Origin: Bradysia coprophila
Taxonomy: Eukaryota > Arthropoda > Insecta > Diptera > Sciaridae
Assembly (NCBI RefSeq): GCF_014529535.1
Contig: NW_023503423.1
Span: forward strand, 7,116,473-7,180,472
Reading direction: 5' to 3'
DNA: 64,000 nucleotides
The notes below the pieces were generated by a model that was not told the DNA's origin, did not search any database, and worked only from the letters and a program-made list of their open reading frames with translations. Numbering within the stretch: the stretch's first letter is position 1; each line of letters opens with the position of its first letter. Positions 1 to 12,500 of this stretch are shown piece by piece. The position numbers and the translations under genes are program-made.

Positions 1-967
1 ACGGTTTGTTAACATGCATTTTAAAAATACCATATATCAGGGCATGGCGACGACAGTGGTTCTGGAGGGATATTCTACGAATACTATACTGTTTTACACA
101 TGAACAACTCTAGCGAATCATAATTATTCAATTTCGTTTCTTTAAAAGCCTCGTCACATAATTGATTTTTCATTAATAGTGTTAAAATATCGCGACTTCG
201 TCGCATATTTTCTACGTCGTTTAGAAAAACGTTGTTCCTAACTTATGCTAAAAGGCTTTTGAAGCGAATTCGATTCCAGCAATCACCTCCGCCTCGAGCT
301 GGAAACCTCTCATTCGCTAAAAAGCATGCTAGGAAAATCACTATTAATGAATCTTGAGAAGTATAAATTTACGAAGCGAAAATTTTCTTTACGCGAAAAT
401 TTCGGATATAAAGGCAACTTCAAGCAAAGGCAGCAAAATCACAGCTGCCAAATAGAGTACTGTTTGAAAAATAAACTTTTACAGTTCCAAAATTTGTTTG
501 ATACGCTGTCCAGTTTCAGTACCCTATTTAGAGTACCACTCATGCTTGAATTATGCGTTAATAAAGGTCATGTTGCATTATTTAAAAAAAAAAATGAAAA
601 GAAAATTCAATTATTTCAAAGAAAACTAAATGTTCACAAGACTTGGTAAACGCTTTTACTTTGTAATTCTTTATCCTAAACCTAAATCTCTAAACAGTTT
701 GTAGCTAGTTTACATGACCGACCGTGTTTTCCCCCATAAAATATGCATAGAGAGAAATGATACTGAGATACGGTGTATTTGCATTCGCATGAGGCAAACC
801 TACTTTTCTCTTGTTTTATTTTTCATTTCTGATTTTCTTTTGGACTTCCTCTCGATAAAAAGAAAATGAAAAATTATTTGATAAGAGAAAACCTCGAAAC
901 GAGAAAATCCATCACTTGATTTTCTTGTTGAAAGATCGTGTTTTCGACTGTTTTGCACTTGTAAAAA
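1..967. other. Intergenic DNA upstream of gene A
   Basis: No coding region is supported here; the 107-codon frame at 326-649 has no recognisable domain and overlaps a repeat. A small perfect-stem hairpin sits at about 184-214 (arms reading AAAATATCGCGA and its complement around a CTTCG apex). A copy of a short dispersed repeat is at 416-553 and is listed separately. Confidence 0.6.
416..553. mobile_element. Short dispersed inverted-repeat element (copy 1)
   Basis: One end reads CTTCAAGCAAAGG followed by CAGCTGCCAAATAGAGTACT. The other end reads AGTACCCTATTTAGAGTACC then CATGCTTGAA, so the ends are imperfect inverted repeats. Related sequence recurs at 29695-30012 (inside gene D), around 32953-33080 (split by a hAT element) and in part near 6300-6355. 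No coding capacity. Probably a MITE; superfamily not determined. Confidence 0.5.
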
Positions 968-1575
968 TTAAGAGGCATCGATGGTTTGCTAAAAAGCATA
1001 CATTAGGGCGATTTTTAAATACTAGATTTTAGTTTACTTTCGATGATATGCTAACACATTCGTGGTCGTTATTGCGGTCGTACATTTTTGAAAAAGGATT
1101 CTGATGATGAAAAGATATTATCAAAAATGAAGTACGAAACATGCAAATGTAGACTACAACCGGCACCGGCACTTAGCTAAAACTGTAGCCTACATTTGCG
1201 TGTTTCATATTTCATTTTTGTTAATATCTTTTCATAAGGTCCCTTTTTGAAAAATGTACGACCGCAATTCCGACCACGAATCTGTTAGCTTTAAATAAAA
1301 ATTAGTTTTGGTTGTAGTCGTTTGACCAGCTCTGGAAAAGTGAGCAGTTTAATGAAATTATCATAAACTGCTCATCTCATTGTTCTCAGAGCTGATCAAA
1401 TTGCTACAACCAAATCTATTTTCTGTTGAAAGCTAACACATTCGTGGTCGGAATTGCGGTCGTACATATTTGAAAAAGGATTCTGATGGAAAGATATCAT
1501 CAAAAGTAAACTAAAATCCTGTATTTCAAAATCCCCCTAATGTATGCTTTTCGGCAAAGTACCGGTGCCTCTTAA
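968..1575. mobile_element. Foldback element at a TTAA site (piggyBac-like MITE)
   Basis: The element is flanked by TTAA at 968-971 and 1572-1575 and begins GAGGCA / ends TGCCTC. The outer arms (about 972-1040 and 1505-1571) are long imperfect inverted repeats. Inside are further inverted copies: a segment with GCTAACACATTCGTGGTCG near 1048, its inverted copy near 1290, and a direct copy near 1430, plus a separate palindrome at about 1300-1425. No ORF. TTAA duplication is the hallmark of piggyBac-type insertion. It lies 128 bp upstream of the gene A start codon, so it may interrupt or form part of that promoter. Confidence 0.7.
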
Positions 1576-1703
1576 ATAGCATACGAAATTATAGAAAGAG
1601 AGGAACAGCAAAAACAGCTTATTTACAAAATTGGGATTTTTAACGCGGGCGAAACAGTAAGTCATATTTTTTCAGTTACATTCACACGGATCAGACTTTT
1701 ACG

Positions 1704-4700
1704 ATGCAGGAGGACAACGACAAAAAATGGTTTTCTACATCCAAATTTAGAAACAGAAATTTCAAAAAGTATTCAATAATCTTCGGTGTGCTGTTCGTAT
1801 TTGGTATTATTTTTGGTAACGTTATCTTTCCGTCCCTATTCAAAGGGCAAATAGCGAAGGTAGGAACTGCAGATTTGAAATCGGTGTAAAATACTGTGCC
1901 ACTCTTTCAATGTTCTAGAGTATTGGCCTGAAACCTGGTTCGGACATTCGGGAACTCTACACCAAAGTTCCTTTTGCAATTGACTTTCGAATCTACATCT
2001 TCAACATAACAAACAAAGACGAAGTCACGAAGGGTGCTAAGCCAATGCTTCAAGAAATCGGTCCCTATTATTTTGAGTAAGTAGGATAATATTAGGTCCT
2101 GAAAATGTACGCTGTCTTATTACTTTTACGGTCCAGGGAATGGAAAGAAAAATTCGATATGACTGACAACGAAGAAGACGACACGCTCACATTCAACATG
2201 AAAAATACGTTCATTTTCCGGCCAGACTTATCCGGAGAAGGTCTCAATGGAAACGAAATTATAACTACTGTTCACACACTGATAATGGTGCGTTATCGTA
2301 GGGTTCTAAAGTTGGTAGATCCGCTGAATTTGATGTTCCTTTTTCTATTGACTTATCTCCAGGGAATGGCATTAGCTACTAACGTTGACAAGAAACCAAT
2401 GCTACCGCTAGTAAGTAAAGCCATAGACGGCATCTTTCACAATCCAACCGATCCATTTTGGACGGGGCGAGTGATGGACTATTTATTCGATGGCATAGAA
2501 ATCGATTGTACGTCGGAAAAATTTGAGGTGCAGGCAATTTGTTCAGTATTTGGTTCTGGGGAAGTAAAGGCTATCCAACCAACTGATCGGGAAAATATTT
2601 ACAAATTCTCGATCTTCGGAGCCGTGAGTGTTCGATGGAATTTCGTTTACGAAACTTTCTATTGAAAAAACCGATTTTTTGTCCAGGTAAACGGAAGTGG
2701 AATCGGTATGTTCAAAGTCTTTCGTGGGATTAAGAATTTTCGAGACGTTGGACGGGTTATTACCTTCAACGACGACACGGAAATGGATGTTTGGGGCGGC
2801 GACGAATGTAATAACTACAAAGGTACCGATTCGACCATTTTTCCTCCAGGATTAAAGAAAGAAGATGGTTTATGGGCCTACGAGCCTGGCTTGTGCTTGT
2901 CGGTCGGAGCGCACTATGAAAGAGGTATATTGCCTCGTCGGTAATCAATCGTCTGTATTACATCGTGAAATTACACTTCCAGACTCCAACTATGAAGGTA
3001 TCCCAGCTATCCGTTTCGGTTTAGACTTCGGTGATGCTAGAAAGAACGAGAAATTGCAATGTTATTGCTTAGATCCACCACATGATTGTCCAAGGGCTGG
3101 TACGTGGGAATTGCTTTCCTGTACATTTGCTGGGATTTATATAAATTGCTTCCAGGAACACTGAACATGTTTCAATGCGTTGGCACACCTATCGTTGTGA
3201 GCATGCCCCACTTTTTGAATGCTGATCCGTCTCTACTAACCAAAATTCAATCTGGATTGGAACCGCATGCATCTGAACATGCAGTTTACATTGACTTTGA
3301 GACGGTATGATAATAATTAGTAATTCATAATTTAGGTGGTGGAAACTTAACTTCGTATTTAATACTAGTGAAGTATTCCAGGCTATGCTCGGTGAACGAA
3401 GTACTTATAAGGAAGTTTAAGTAGGTTTCATGCAGGATAAGTTCTGAAGTTGAATCAGTTCACTTTCATGAATGTAGAACTTTAGTTAAAAAAAAAGACT
3501 TTTGGTCTTGACTTCAACAGTAGCTCTTTGACTTCAAGCTCTTTTTGAATTGTTAAATGCAAACTAGATTTACGCAGATCGTGTTAGATAGAACAAAAAT
3601 TATGATGAAATATAGAGACAAACAGACAGACAAACAACCCAATCCCATTCATTATTATTATAGATGACTGGAAGTCCAATCAATGCTGCCAAACGTTTAC
3701 AATTCAACCTAGATATCGTGCCAGTACCAGAGGTTGAATGTATGAAAACATTGCCGGAAGTTGTTATGCCATTATTTTGGGTTGAGGAAAAAGCAGCTTT
3801 GAACAAAACCTACGTCAACATACTGAAATACCAACTGTTTTTGTAAGTAACTTTATGCTTACAGCAACTGCTTCAAATTGGGAGCTGCGGGAATCGACCA
3901 AGAAAACCACCTCTTAGACCATTATTTCAATATTTTCGTAATTTAATGTAATTTCTTAAATTTAAAGGCGAGAACCTTCGGTGGAGCTGAACGTAAAAGG
4001 CATTTTTTGTGTGTGGTGCTTCTCTTTCATTAAAAATAATGTGTGGTATTAAAAGACGCAAAGATTATGCTTATACCGGAGCTGTATCTGAATGTCTTAT
4101 ATAGGACTTTCACTGACCTAATTAAAACAAGCTAATCACTGTTATCACATCACTGTTACATATTTTCGTTACGCTTCCTTTAGCGCAGTAGCCTTGTAAC
4201 CTTGATAAAAATTTCGAATTAGCTTCGCTTCAAGCTTTATCTGTTTCCACATTTCCTGCCTAGGTCTTTCCAACGAACTGTCACTCACAAATATCTGAAC
4301 ACTTTTAGATGAAATCTGAGGATATTTTCGACATATTTGTCATCTTTAGCGCTTTGAATACCACGCATTCTTTTTGATGGAAGAGGAGTATCACATACAA
4401 AAAATATCTAATTGAATGAATTATATCAAATTACGAAAATACTGAAGTAACGGTCTAAAATGTGGTTTTCTTGGTCGATTCCCGCAGTTCCCCTGTTTCT
4501 CAAACTAAAAAAAAATTTAATTTTCAGAGTGATGAAAATTGTGGCCGTGATTAAATGGTTATGTATCATAATTGGTGGTTTTGGTGCAGTACTTTCAGCG
4601 TATATACACTTCAGAAATCAGAATATGGTTACAGAATTACCAAAAACAAATGGAGTAGGAAATGAAGGTGACGCTGAGAGTGTCAGCAATAAAGTTACCA

Positions 4701-4750
4701 TTGAGAGTCTGGATTCATTACCTAAAGCAAAAGATGGGTTCAAAACGTGA
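1704..4750 (+). CDS. SNMP1: SNMP1-like sensory neuron membrane protein, copy A (type I)
   Basis: CD36-family receptor; SNMP1 proteins lie in the dendritic membrane of olfactory neurons and assist lipid-pheromone detection. Nine exons: 1704-1859, 1919-2076, 2137-2287, 2363-2623, 2687-2924, 2983-3099, 3156-3304, 3664-3842, 4528-4750. All junctions are GT-AG and phases agree, giving 543 aa. N-terminal helix about residues 23-45; large ectodomain with SNMP1 signatures (LKPGSD, EEWKEKFD, the GDECN...[22 protein letters not shown] block, [18 protein letters not shown]); C-terminal helix about 474-496; short cytoplasmic tail ending GFKT. Cysteines and N-glycosylation sites are placed as in the family. 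Start chosen because it is the only ATG that opens the exon with the expected helix, matching copy E. Possible polyadenylation signal AATAAA at 4823-4828. Intron 8 carries a transposon. The exact olfactory role of this copy is inferred. Confidence 0.93.
3880..4492. mobile_element. TIR element in intron 8 of gene A
   Basis: Terminal inverted repeats of about 40 bp: the left end starts GGGAGCTGCGGGAATCGACC and the right end is its complement with one or two mismatches, ending at 4492. The inside is non-coding. Copy E has only about 100 bp at the same intron position, so this insertion happened after A and E separated. No clear target-site duplication was found, so the superfamily is open. Confidence 0.75.
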
Positions 4751-5035
4751 ACATTAATTGAACGAAGTCAACAAGGGACGGTTAGTGTACACGTTTACAG
4801 TGTCTAGATTCACCAGTTACGAAATAAATGTGCAAATCTTAAAAATGTTTTTGAAATTTTGCGTCGGGTTTTCGAATGACGTTTTACAGATTAAAATTTA
4901 CTGATTTGATTCTTCTTAGTCCAGGTGCTTGTATCAGAAAAAGTGACTCCGCTAGCCTAGCATCGTAATTAAAGAAAATTTCCGGGTCAATTTTTATTTT
5001 GTAGAAGAAAATCATGGCACTACGTTAGTGAAGGG
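4751..5035. other. 3' flank of gene A
   Basis: Probable 3' UTR with AATAAA at 4823-4828, then unremarkable AT-rich sequence up to a dispersed repeat that starts near 5036. Confidence 0.5.
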
Positions 5036-6210
5036 CCGTGACGCAGGTCCGTTCACCGTTCACACTAAAAAAATTGAAAAACACAATTTTTGCAGGACTG
5101 AGGAACATACACACGACTTTTTTGACTTTTCCCCCTTCGCTCCTACTACTTCTCACTTATTTTATCCGTAATCTGGGCGTCCATGCGAGTTCAATGAGTT
5201 ATCATACGCCACATAAGGTTAAAACATGGTCGAGATATTAATTTTCAAAACTTGGAATTTTGTATGAAGAAATGGAACCTTTGTTACTTTGTCACTTTGT
5301 TACAACGAAACTTTTGGATTTCTCGATGAATTTGGCTGAAATTTTCAGGGTATGTCAACGACGTAATTCTAAGAAACCAATTTCTAGTTTCTTATATAAA
5401 AGCTTATAATTTCGGAGCTATCAGCGTTTTAAGCTATTGAGCTATGGGACTTATCAACTCGGAAAATATGGCAGATTGAAAGTTCGTTTAAAAGACAAAG
5501 TTATAGAGTTTCACATTCTAGTCGACACGTGTTTCATGGTTTTCCCCAAAAATCGCTCATTTGAGAGCTTTGAGCGTTTTAAGTGCTAGCTATGTCAGCC
5601 ATAACTCAGAAAATATGGCAGATAGAAAGTTCGTTTAACAGACAAATTTAAAGAGTTTCACATCCTAGTCGATACGTGTTTCAGGGTTTTCGCCAAAAAT
5701 CTTTCATTTGGGAACTATGAGCGTTTTAAGTGCTAGCTATGTCAGCCATAACTTAGAAAATATGGCAGATAGAAAGTTCGTATTAAAGACAAAGTTATAG
5801 AGTTTTAGATTCTAGTCGACTCGTGTTTCAGAGTTTTCCCCAAAAATCACCCATTCGGAAGTTATAAGCGTTTTAATTGTGAGCTATCTGATCCATAAAT
5901 CGGAAATTACAGCTGATAGAAAGTTCTAGTTCTAGATAGACTTTTGGATTCTAGTTGACGCGTGTTTCAGGGTTTTCCTAAAAAGTCGCTTATTTGGGAG
6001 CTATGAGCATTTCAACCATAAGCTTCTGAGTTTTTTTTAAATCGATGATTTTATTGCGTTTTATTAAATTCTCAAAAAATCTTCTTACAAAGGAACTGAT
6101 ATCGCCCAAAACCACTTAGGTGTGGAGGTGTGACGCAAGTCCTGTTATCCACTTACAAAAGAACTGATATCGACGGGGTGACGCTTACAGCTTCGACTCG
6201 CATCAAAAAT
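5036..6210. repeat. Dispersed repeat with an internal 147-bp tandem array
   Basis: Starts GTGACGCAGGTCC. Near its right side (6098-6205) it has GTGTGACGCAAGTCC followed by ACTTACAAAAGAACTGATAT and a CAGCTTCG block. The same 110 bp recur at 27020-27120, and a diverged version at 15620-15700. Between 5400 and 6030 there are about four copies of a 147-bp unit; GAAAATATGGCAGAT-type starts lie at 5462, 5609, 5756 and, diverged, 5902. A single inverted unit of the same repeat lies at 27240-27340. No long ORF is supported. Most likely a non-autonomous transposon whose core was amplified. Confidence 0.65.
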
Positions 6211-8689
6211 ATTTATTTCAAATCCAATTCGATTCTAGTATTTCTAACGCTGAAAATTAAAAAGAATTCGTCGCGGAATGCAGCGTTTCTCGAGAAAACT
6301 AGTATTCTATTTGGCAGCTGTCATTAAAAATTCTTTTGCTTGAAGTGCGATGGTTCCACAGCTTTTAACCACAACCAATATGCGCTATCAAAACAATTCG
6401 AAATAAAACATGTAAAAATAGTAATTATCTCTGCTGGAAGAACTAGTGCCTTTTGTTCTTTAACAGCCGTAATGGCAAAGAAAGTTTTAGAAATGTATCT
6501 AATTTTGACTATAGGTCATTTTGTCAGGTAGCACCTCGATCCACCTAAAAGAATTTTACTAACTAATGGTGAAATATGACGACTTCGTCGCGAGTTTCTT
6601 ACATCGGACTGTTTAGCGAATTGGAAATAACTATTGCTCAAGCCCTATTTCCATAGTCTGTCTCATAGAAACGGCGTCACAAAAAAAATGGAGATAAACA
6701 TTTCAGTCGTGAGATAAATTGAAATCGCGCTTGGGAAGGGTTGTATTCCGCCTTCGCCCCTTTTCAATTCTTTGAACGAACGTAAATGGAGAACTGAACA
6801 GCGTAGGTTCGTATGTGCGCGCGCTGAGGCCCTAAGGATGTTCACACGTTTTATTGATTTCTTCATTCCCCTCAAACCCATCTACCCCATGCCTATCCCT
6901 TTCCTTCTTCCCATTTATGTGGATGACCTTATTCGTTATTGTATTCACGGGTAAAAAAACACTTACTGTTTCTGTTTCGTATGTAAATAGAAAAATGTAA
7001 CAATACAAGAGCTACATTTTTCTCGTAATGAGTGGAAGCTATACATCGTACGATATTTTTTACAAAACGTGTATACAACTAGCCAAACTATGTTACAAAC
7101 TTTACTACCTTTAAACCAATTTATCAATTTCAACTCAAAAATTGGTTTCGAGAAATCGAGGAAAATTTTCCGAACTTTTTTTGGAAATTTATCCAATTAT
7201 TACCAATGACGGCATACATACAACAAAATTGCAGTTATAAGAAGCTGTTTCTTTGATTTTCAAGTACTAGATTTAGTATTTACCCAGAACGCTCACATTG
7301 CCCACTATATTCAGTTAAATCTACTAGTTGAAGGTCAATCCATTTTAAGTGAATGTTTGTGAGTATACTCAGTGTCGAATTAGAAAAACGTTTCTAAGTT
7401 AATTTTCTTGGATGGCAGCTATCATTACATTCCACACATACAACATTACACCAATTTATCGCCCATAGAACCTCCACAACTTTGTAATCTTTTGGCATAA
7501 AGTAACGGTGGTGTGCAAATGCATTTTTAACTCATTTTTCCCACGCTGTTTTATTAAAGCATGAAAATTACAATAATTTGTATTTTTATTCCCCCACGTT
7601 TAGTTGTCTGCAAGCCATTAATTGCGTCTAACGTTAATTCGCTGCTCTTCTTAAAAACAAAATTGAATTACGGAGAATTACTGCATATTGAGGATAACAT
7701 TACATCGCACATCCGTACAATTTGGGATTATTAGTTTGTAGGAAGAGGTATCATATGAGGACATTGCATTTTCATCCTTTGTCGTAGATTAGCTCAGATT
7801 CATAAAAATCATTAAATTGTAGAATGGAAAGTGTCTTTGGTTCAGGAGTCGCGAAACAATTGAAAAAAGTGTTGTGAATTTTAGTGCAATAATAAAGTCA
7901 GACCTATTCAAATATGAGCTATTGAAAGCTAATCATTACGACGACGACGTGTGAGATTCAAATTAGCTATTGAAGAAGACAGGAGATTATATCAATCAAT
8001 AAAATACAAGCTCATGTACATGCTAGCTCCTTTCTATATAAGAGGGCAACACACCTCGTTTTTCTTGTTTAAAAAAGGGTTTCTATTCATGCAGAGAACC
8101 TATGGCAGTTTTAAATAAAAAATATCGCCGAACCCAAAACACTGTAAACTGTGAGTCAGAGATTGACGCCTAGGTACAAAATTTAGTATTTTGTCAGCAC
8201 TCGACCTATGGTATCCCGGAGAGTTATATAATTACATCACGTACTTCATTATTATGGACATTGGTCGCAATCACGGTCCGCAAATCCCCTCTTTTGTTCG
8301 TATAATCATAAGCTCTGACCAGCTCTTCGACTGTTATTTGTTCGACATATTTTTTAATTTATTTCAGGAAATAATCTTATTTTTTCTAACAAGAATTACT
8401 CTATTCTGTTTATCCATGTTTTTTTGTTGTAGCTGCAACCGCTACCATATTTACTACCCAGAGACTTCACCAATCCAAAAATACTAATGTTGCGTCTAAG
8501 TTATCTTCTTTTTACGAGATCAATGTGGGGGTGATTTACTTACTCAAAATTAAATTAGATATTAAATCAAATGAAATGTTGTTGGTGATATAAGTTGGAT
8601 AGGCCGTATATATTTTGGAAGTTTTGGTAAATTAACTGCCCTCATGAGATTATTACAAAGAAATATATCAACATCCATCATTGTACGCA
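6211..8689. other. Intergenic DNA between genes A and B
   Basis: No gene supported. It contains a partial copy of the short dispersed element (6300-6355), a hairpin with a CTTCG apex at 6570-6598, a block shared with other intergenic regions of the array (7515-7720), and a TATATAAGAG sequence near 8034 that could be a core promoter but has no other support. Confidence 0.5.
7515..7720 (+). promoter_or_regulatory. Conserved intergenic block (copy 1), upstream of gene B
   Basis: Shares an ordered series of words with 13580-13760 (upstream of C) and 24390-24530 (upstream of D): AATGCAT, then TTTCCCACGCTTTT or TTTCCCACGCTGTT, then GTTG or GTTTG followed by GAGC/CAAGCC, then ATTGTGTCTAACGTTAATT with small changes. 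Non-coding. It may be a regulatory element copied with each gene or just surviving duplication-unit DNA; the sequence alone does not decide. Confidence 0.4.
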
Positions 8690-9315
8690 CACGGCATTTT
8701 GAAAACCGACCGAGGGGTGACTCACTTCTATATTAAATGGATTAAATGGATTAAATGGTATTAAATGGTATTAAATGGATTAAATGGATTAAATGGATTT
8801 AATGGATTAAATGGAATAAAAATTGGATTAAATGGATTAAATAGGAAGAAAGTTCATTTTACCAAATACTGTAAAAGTCTTAAAAATTGTTGATTTTGAT
8901 CGAACCACGTACTACAACTCATACTACAATGTTAAAAAGCGAAAAAATCCACTTTTAGGAGTTTTTGGTGTAAAGTGGATTAAATGGATTAAATAAATTT
9001 AATACCATTTAAAAAAAAAAATCCTTTACCTCACGAGTACTTAAACGAGCCGGGGATCGTGCAAATCTATTTTTCGCAATTACTTTACAAATTTTTCAGG
9101 TGGGTAGCCTAATTATTTCGGTAAAACTAAAAATTTTTTTTTTGATTTAATGGATTAAATGGATTAAATGGAAGTGCGTCACCCCTCGAAACCGACACAT
9201 TTTCTGTTTCTGTGTTTTACTTGAGTTTCTGATTTCTCCATACATGCAAAATTCACAAAAAAAAACAAACAAAAATCCCGAAACAGAAAATGTGTAGGTT
9301 TTCAAAATTCGGCGA
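8690..9315. mobile_element. Nested inverted-repeat element with ATTAAATGG minisatellite
   Basis: An inner element (8711-9188) has ends CGAGGGGTGACTCACTTC and the complement GAAGTGCGTCACCCCTCG. Its inside holds tandem (ATTAAATGG)n, about ten units at 8732-8840 with further short runs near 8975-9000 and 9146-9172. An outer inverted pair (ATTTTGAAAACC near 8695 and GGTTTTCAAAAT near 9298) suggests it lies within a second element. No ORF supported. Confidence 0.6.
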
Positions 9316-9548
9316 GTGTACTTGTATGTATTGTACATCTCTAGCGAATCTTAAGTGAAATGAATTTAAATTTTCATCGCACTAACACTGAGACTCTACC
9401 ACAAAGCTATAAATGTTTGGCTCCATATTATTCTTGCACTTCATTGGAACATAGTTTTCAGTGTTTATTTAAAGGTGTATGACGACAGAACTGATAGTAA
9501 CATTTGGCATTCTTCCTTATTCTTCTTGAAGCAACACTGATCAATAAA

Positions 9549-12500
9549 ATGGATAACCTACCGAGCAATCGATTGCGAAAAATTGCGGCTGCTTTTGCAT
9601 TTTTTATGATTTTCGGAATATTACACACCTGGGTAATATTTCCGCCGATACTTAGAGCTATACTGAAGAGTGTAAGGGCAAACTAATACTGAATGATGTC
9701 GACAGAAAACTTAAGTACTTAGAAACTTTGCAGCAAGTCGTTCTGAAGAATGGTACGCAAATGCGTGATATGTACAATGCTCTACCCTTCCCATTGATAT
9801 TCAAAATACACCTTTTCAATGTCCTCAATCCGGACGAAGTTATGAAAGGTGCCAAACCCAAGCTACAAGAAATTGGACCCTACGTTTTCGAGTAAGTCCA
9901 ATTTTGGCATTTCGTTACAAATTTCTCAAAATAAAGTTTCTGTTCCATCCCCATCTAGAGAATGGAAAATCAAAGTTGATCAAGTGGAAGATCTTGTAGA
10001 TGACACAATTGAATTCACTGCAATAAATTATTTCATTTATAATCAAACGTTATCAAATGGACTCACTGGAGACGAAGTGGTAACTGTTATCAATCCATTA
10101 TTGACGGTAATTGAAATATGTTCTCATACCATGTCGGTGGAAATTTTAATTTTAATTTGGATAATTCACTGGTTAAGTCACTAGGACTTGCAATCAATAA
10201 GGATCGCGCACCACTCTTACCCATGGTTGCAAGAGGTGACTTGAACCTTCATTGAGAATTGAACGAACTGTTGAATGCTTTTTTTGTGAATAGCGATCAA
10301 TGAAATCTTTCATGAGCCGAAGACAGTTTTTTGGACTGGCAAAGCGATGGACTTGTTATTTGACGGCTTCGATGTAGATTGCACATCAGAAGACTTTAAT
10401 TCGAAAACTATTTGCTCCGTATTCGAGAGTGGTGAAATTAAGACGATATTTCCGAAAGACGGCCACGAAGACATGTTTCGATTTTCACTGCTGAAGACGG
10501 TAATTTATAAAATTCTTTTACTCGCTGCATCACCCAGGAGATCTCTTTCCTTCAATGACACAAGAGTTAAAACTCGTTTCTGGAGGTCTTCGCGAGTAAA
10601 ATATAATGCGTAATGGTTTGGAGATGGTTATTTTGGCCCGTTTGTTGCTTCTCTCAAAGGCTGTACACTTTGAGGAGGTCACGCAGACCGCCATTTTATT
10701 AGATACGCGGGAACACACCACTTCTGATGATTTTACATGTAAAAAATTTCACCACATCATCAAGACGACGAGAATCATCAGAGTAGGTGAATTTTTGTAT
10801 GAAATCGGCCATTTTATCATCAACTGTGGTATGTAACCCGCGTATCTGTATCTGCATGACCTCCCCAAAGTATACAGCCTTGCTTCTTTCGCCTACGACT
10901 AGAGATGTGCGGGCCGAGGTTTTTTTGAAGCCCGTCCGGCCCGAAGCCCGGCCCGAAATTCACTTTTAAAGCCCGATCCAAACTGGCCCGACCAATTTGT
11001 GGCCCAACCCGATCCGAGCCCGGCCGGATCGGACCGGGCTTTTTCCGGGGCGTCCGAGAAAGCCCGAAAATTTTCAATTGTTTGAAAAAGTCCTTGAAAA
11101 AGTAGACATATATCAAATATACCATCGTCGCACTTTCAAGTAGCATTAGACGTTAGTCCGATATGATTTGATTACATTCTACAAGTTCAAATGAGTTCAA
11201 CTGACTGGTATGTACAACTGAATGTTAACGAAACGTACGAAAAATTTCAAAGAAGTTGCAAATTTGTGAAAAGAAAAATTCTGCGGGTACGTTGCATTTT
11301 TCTTTTCACAAATTTACAATATTCGCAATGGTATAGAAAAAATTATACAAATTATGAAATTATGAAATTATCAAACTGTGATAGTTATTCTAATAAGAAC
11401 AAGAAGGAGTATTGTCAGTATTGTGTCATATGTCTGTTCCAAGGCCACATGAAGTGGCAGATTTCATCCACAGGACATAACAACCTGAACAATTTTTTTT
11501 ATGTCAAATGAGCCACCTAAATGAGCGCGAAGCGGCTTTAATTTGCAAAATTTGTTAAATCCGTCACAATTTTCGACAAAAAAAATTGAGGTTGGATGAA
11601 ATCGTCGTCGTTTTTGTAGTCAAGTTCGTGTTTGATAGTCGATGATAGTTATTTCCAAAATTTAGATTTAGATTATTTTCACATTTTAAATTTTTTTCGG
11701 GCGGTCCAATCTTTTTAGTTCAAAGCCCGTCCGGCCCGGTGCTCGGGCCGGATCTAATTAGAAAAACCCGCACGAACAGAATATTTCCATTTTCAAAGTC
11801 CGTCCGGTCCGAGCCCGGTCGGGTCGGATAAAAACTCGGACAGCCCGACATTTTCGGGCGGCCCGCACATCTCTACCTACGACTCGAGCTGTAAACGCCA
11901 TAGGTAATTGTTAAAATGAGAAACCTCCAAACCAGTACGTAAACTCTTCCACACACAGAAACTATATTATGCAATGTCATGGATAGGCAAATGGAACCGA
12001 AGCTGGTCGTTTTAAAACATTCCGAGGTGTGAAAAATCTTCAAAATTTGGGCAAGGTCATCGAGTTTAATGGAGAAACCGAGCTGGACGTATGGGATGGT
12101 GACGAGTGCAACGAAATACGCGGAACGGAAATGTCCATCTTTCCTCCATTTGGGTCGAAGGAAGACGGACTCTGGGCCTTCGAACCGAATGTGTGTCGTT
12201 CGATGAAAATCAAATACGAAAGACCATCGAAATATCGCGGAGTTCCAACGCTTCGGTATCATGGCGATTTGGAAGACATTTCAGTAAGTCGATGATTTCC
12301 GAATTTGTTGATAATTTATGGACAAGAAACCAGTTGAAGATGGTTCTTCTCTTCGACCGGATTCTTGTCTGTTGTTGCAAGAAAGTCGTATATTGAGTGG
12401 TCGAATTTTGTGAACTGTTGCAGCTGCTTTATGATTTATTATTGGCAGGCAGACGAATCACTGCACTGTTTTTGCAGTAACGATAAATGTCCGCTAAAAG

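Noticed and set aside
5400..6030. CRISPR-like regular repeats
   Set aside because: Units are 147 bp and contiguous, without unique spacers; eukaryotic context.
8034..8487. TATATAAGAG followed by a 98-codon ORF (8191-8487)
   Set aside because: The peptide is aromatic- and Ile-rich with no recognised domain and no paralogue near the other SNMP1 genes; a lone TATA word in AT-rich DNA is weak.
9504..9548. Upstream in-frame ATG of gene B (and 27708 for gene D) as start
   Set aside because: The extensions are not conserved between B, C and D, and would place residues before the N-terminal helix that paralogues lack.
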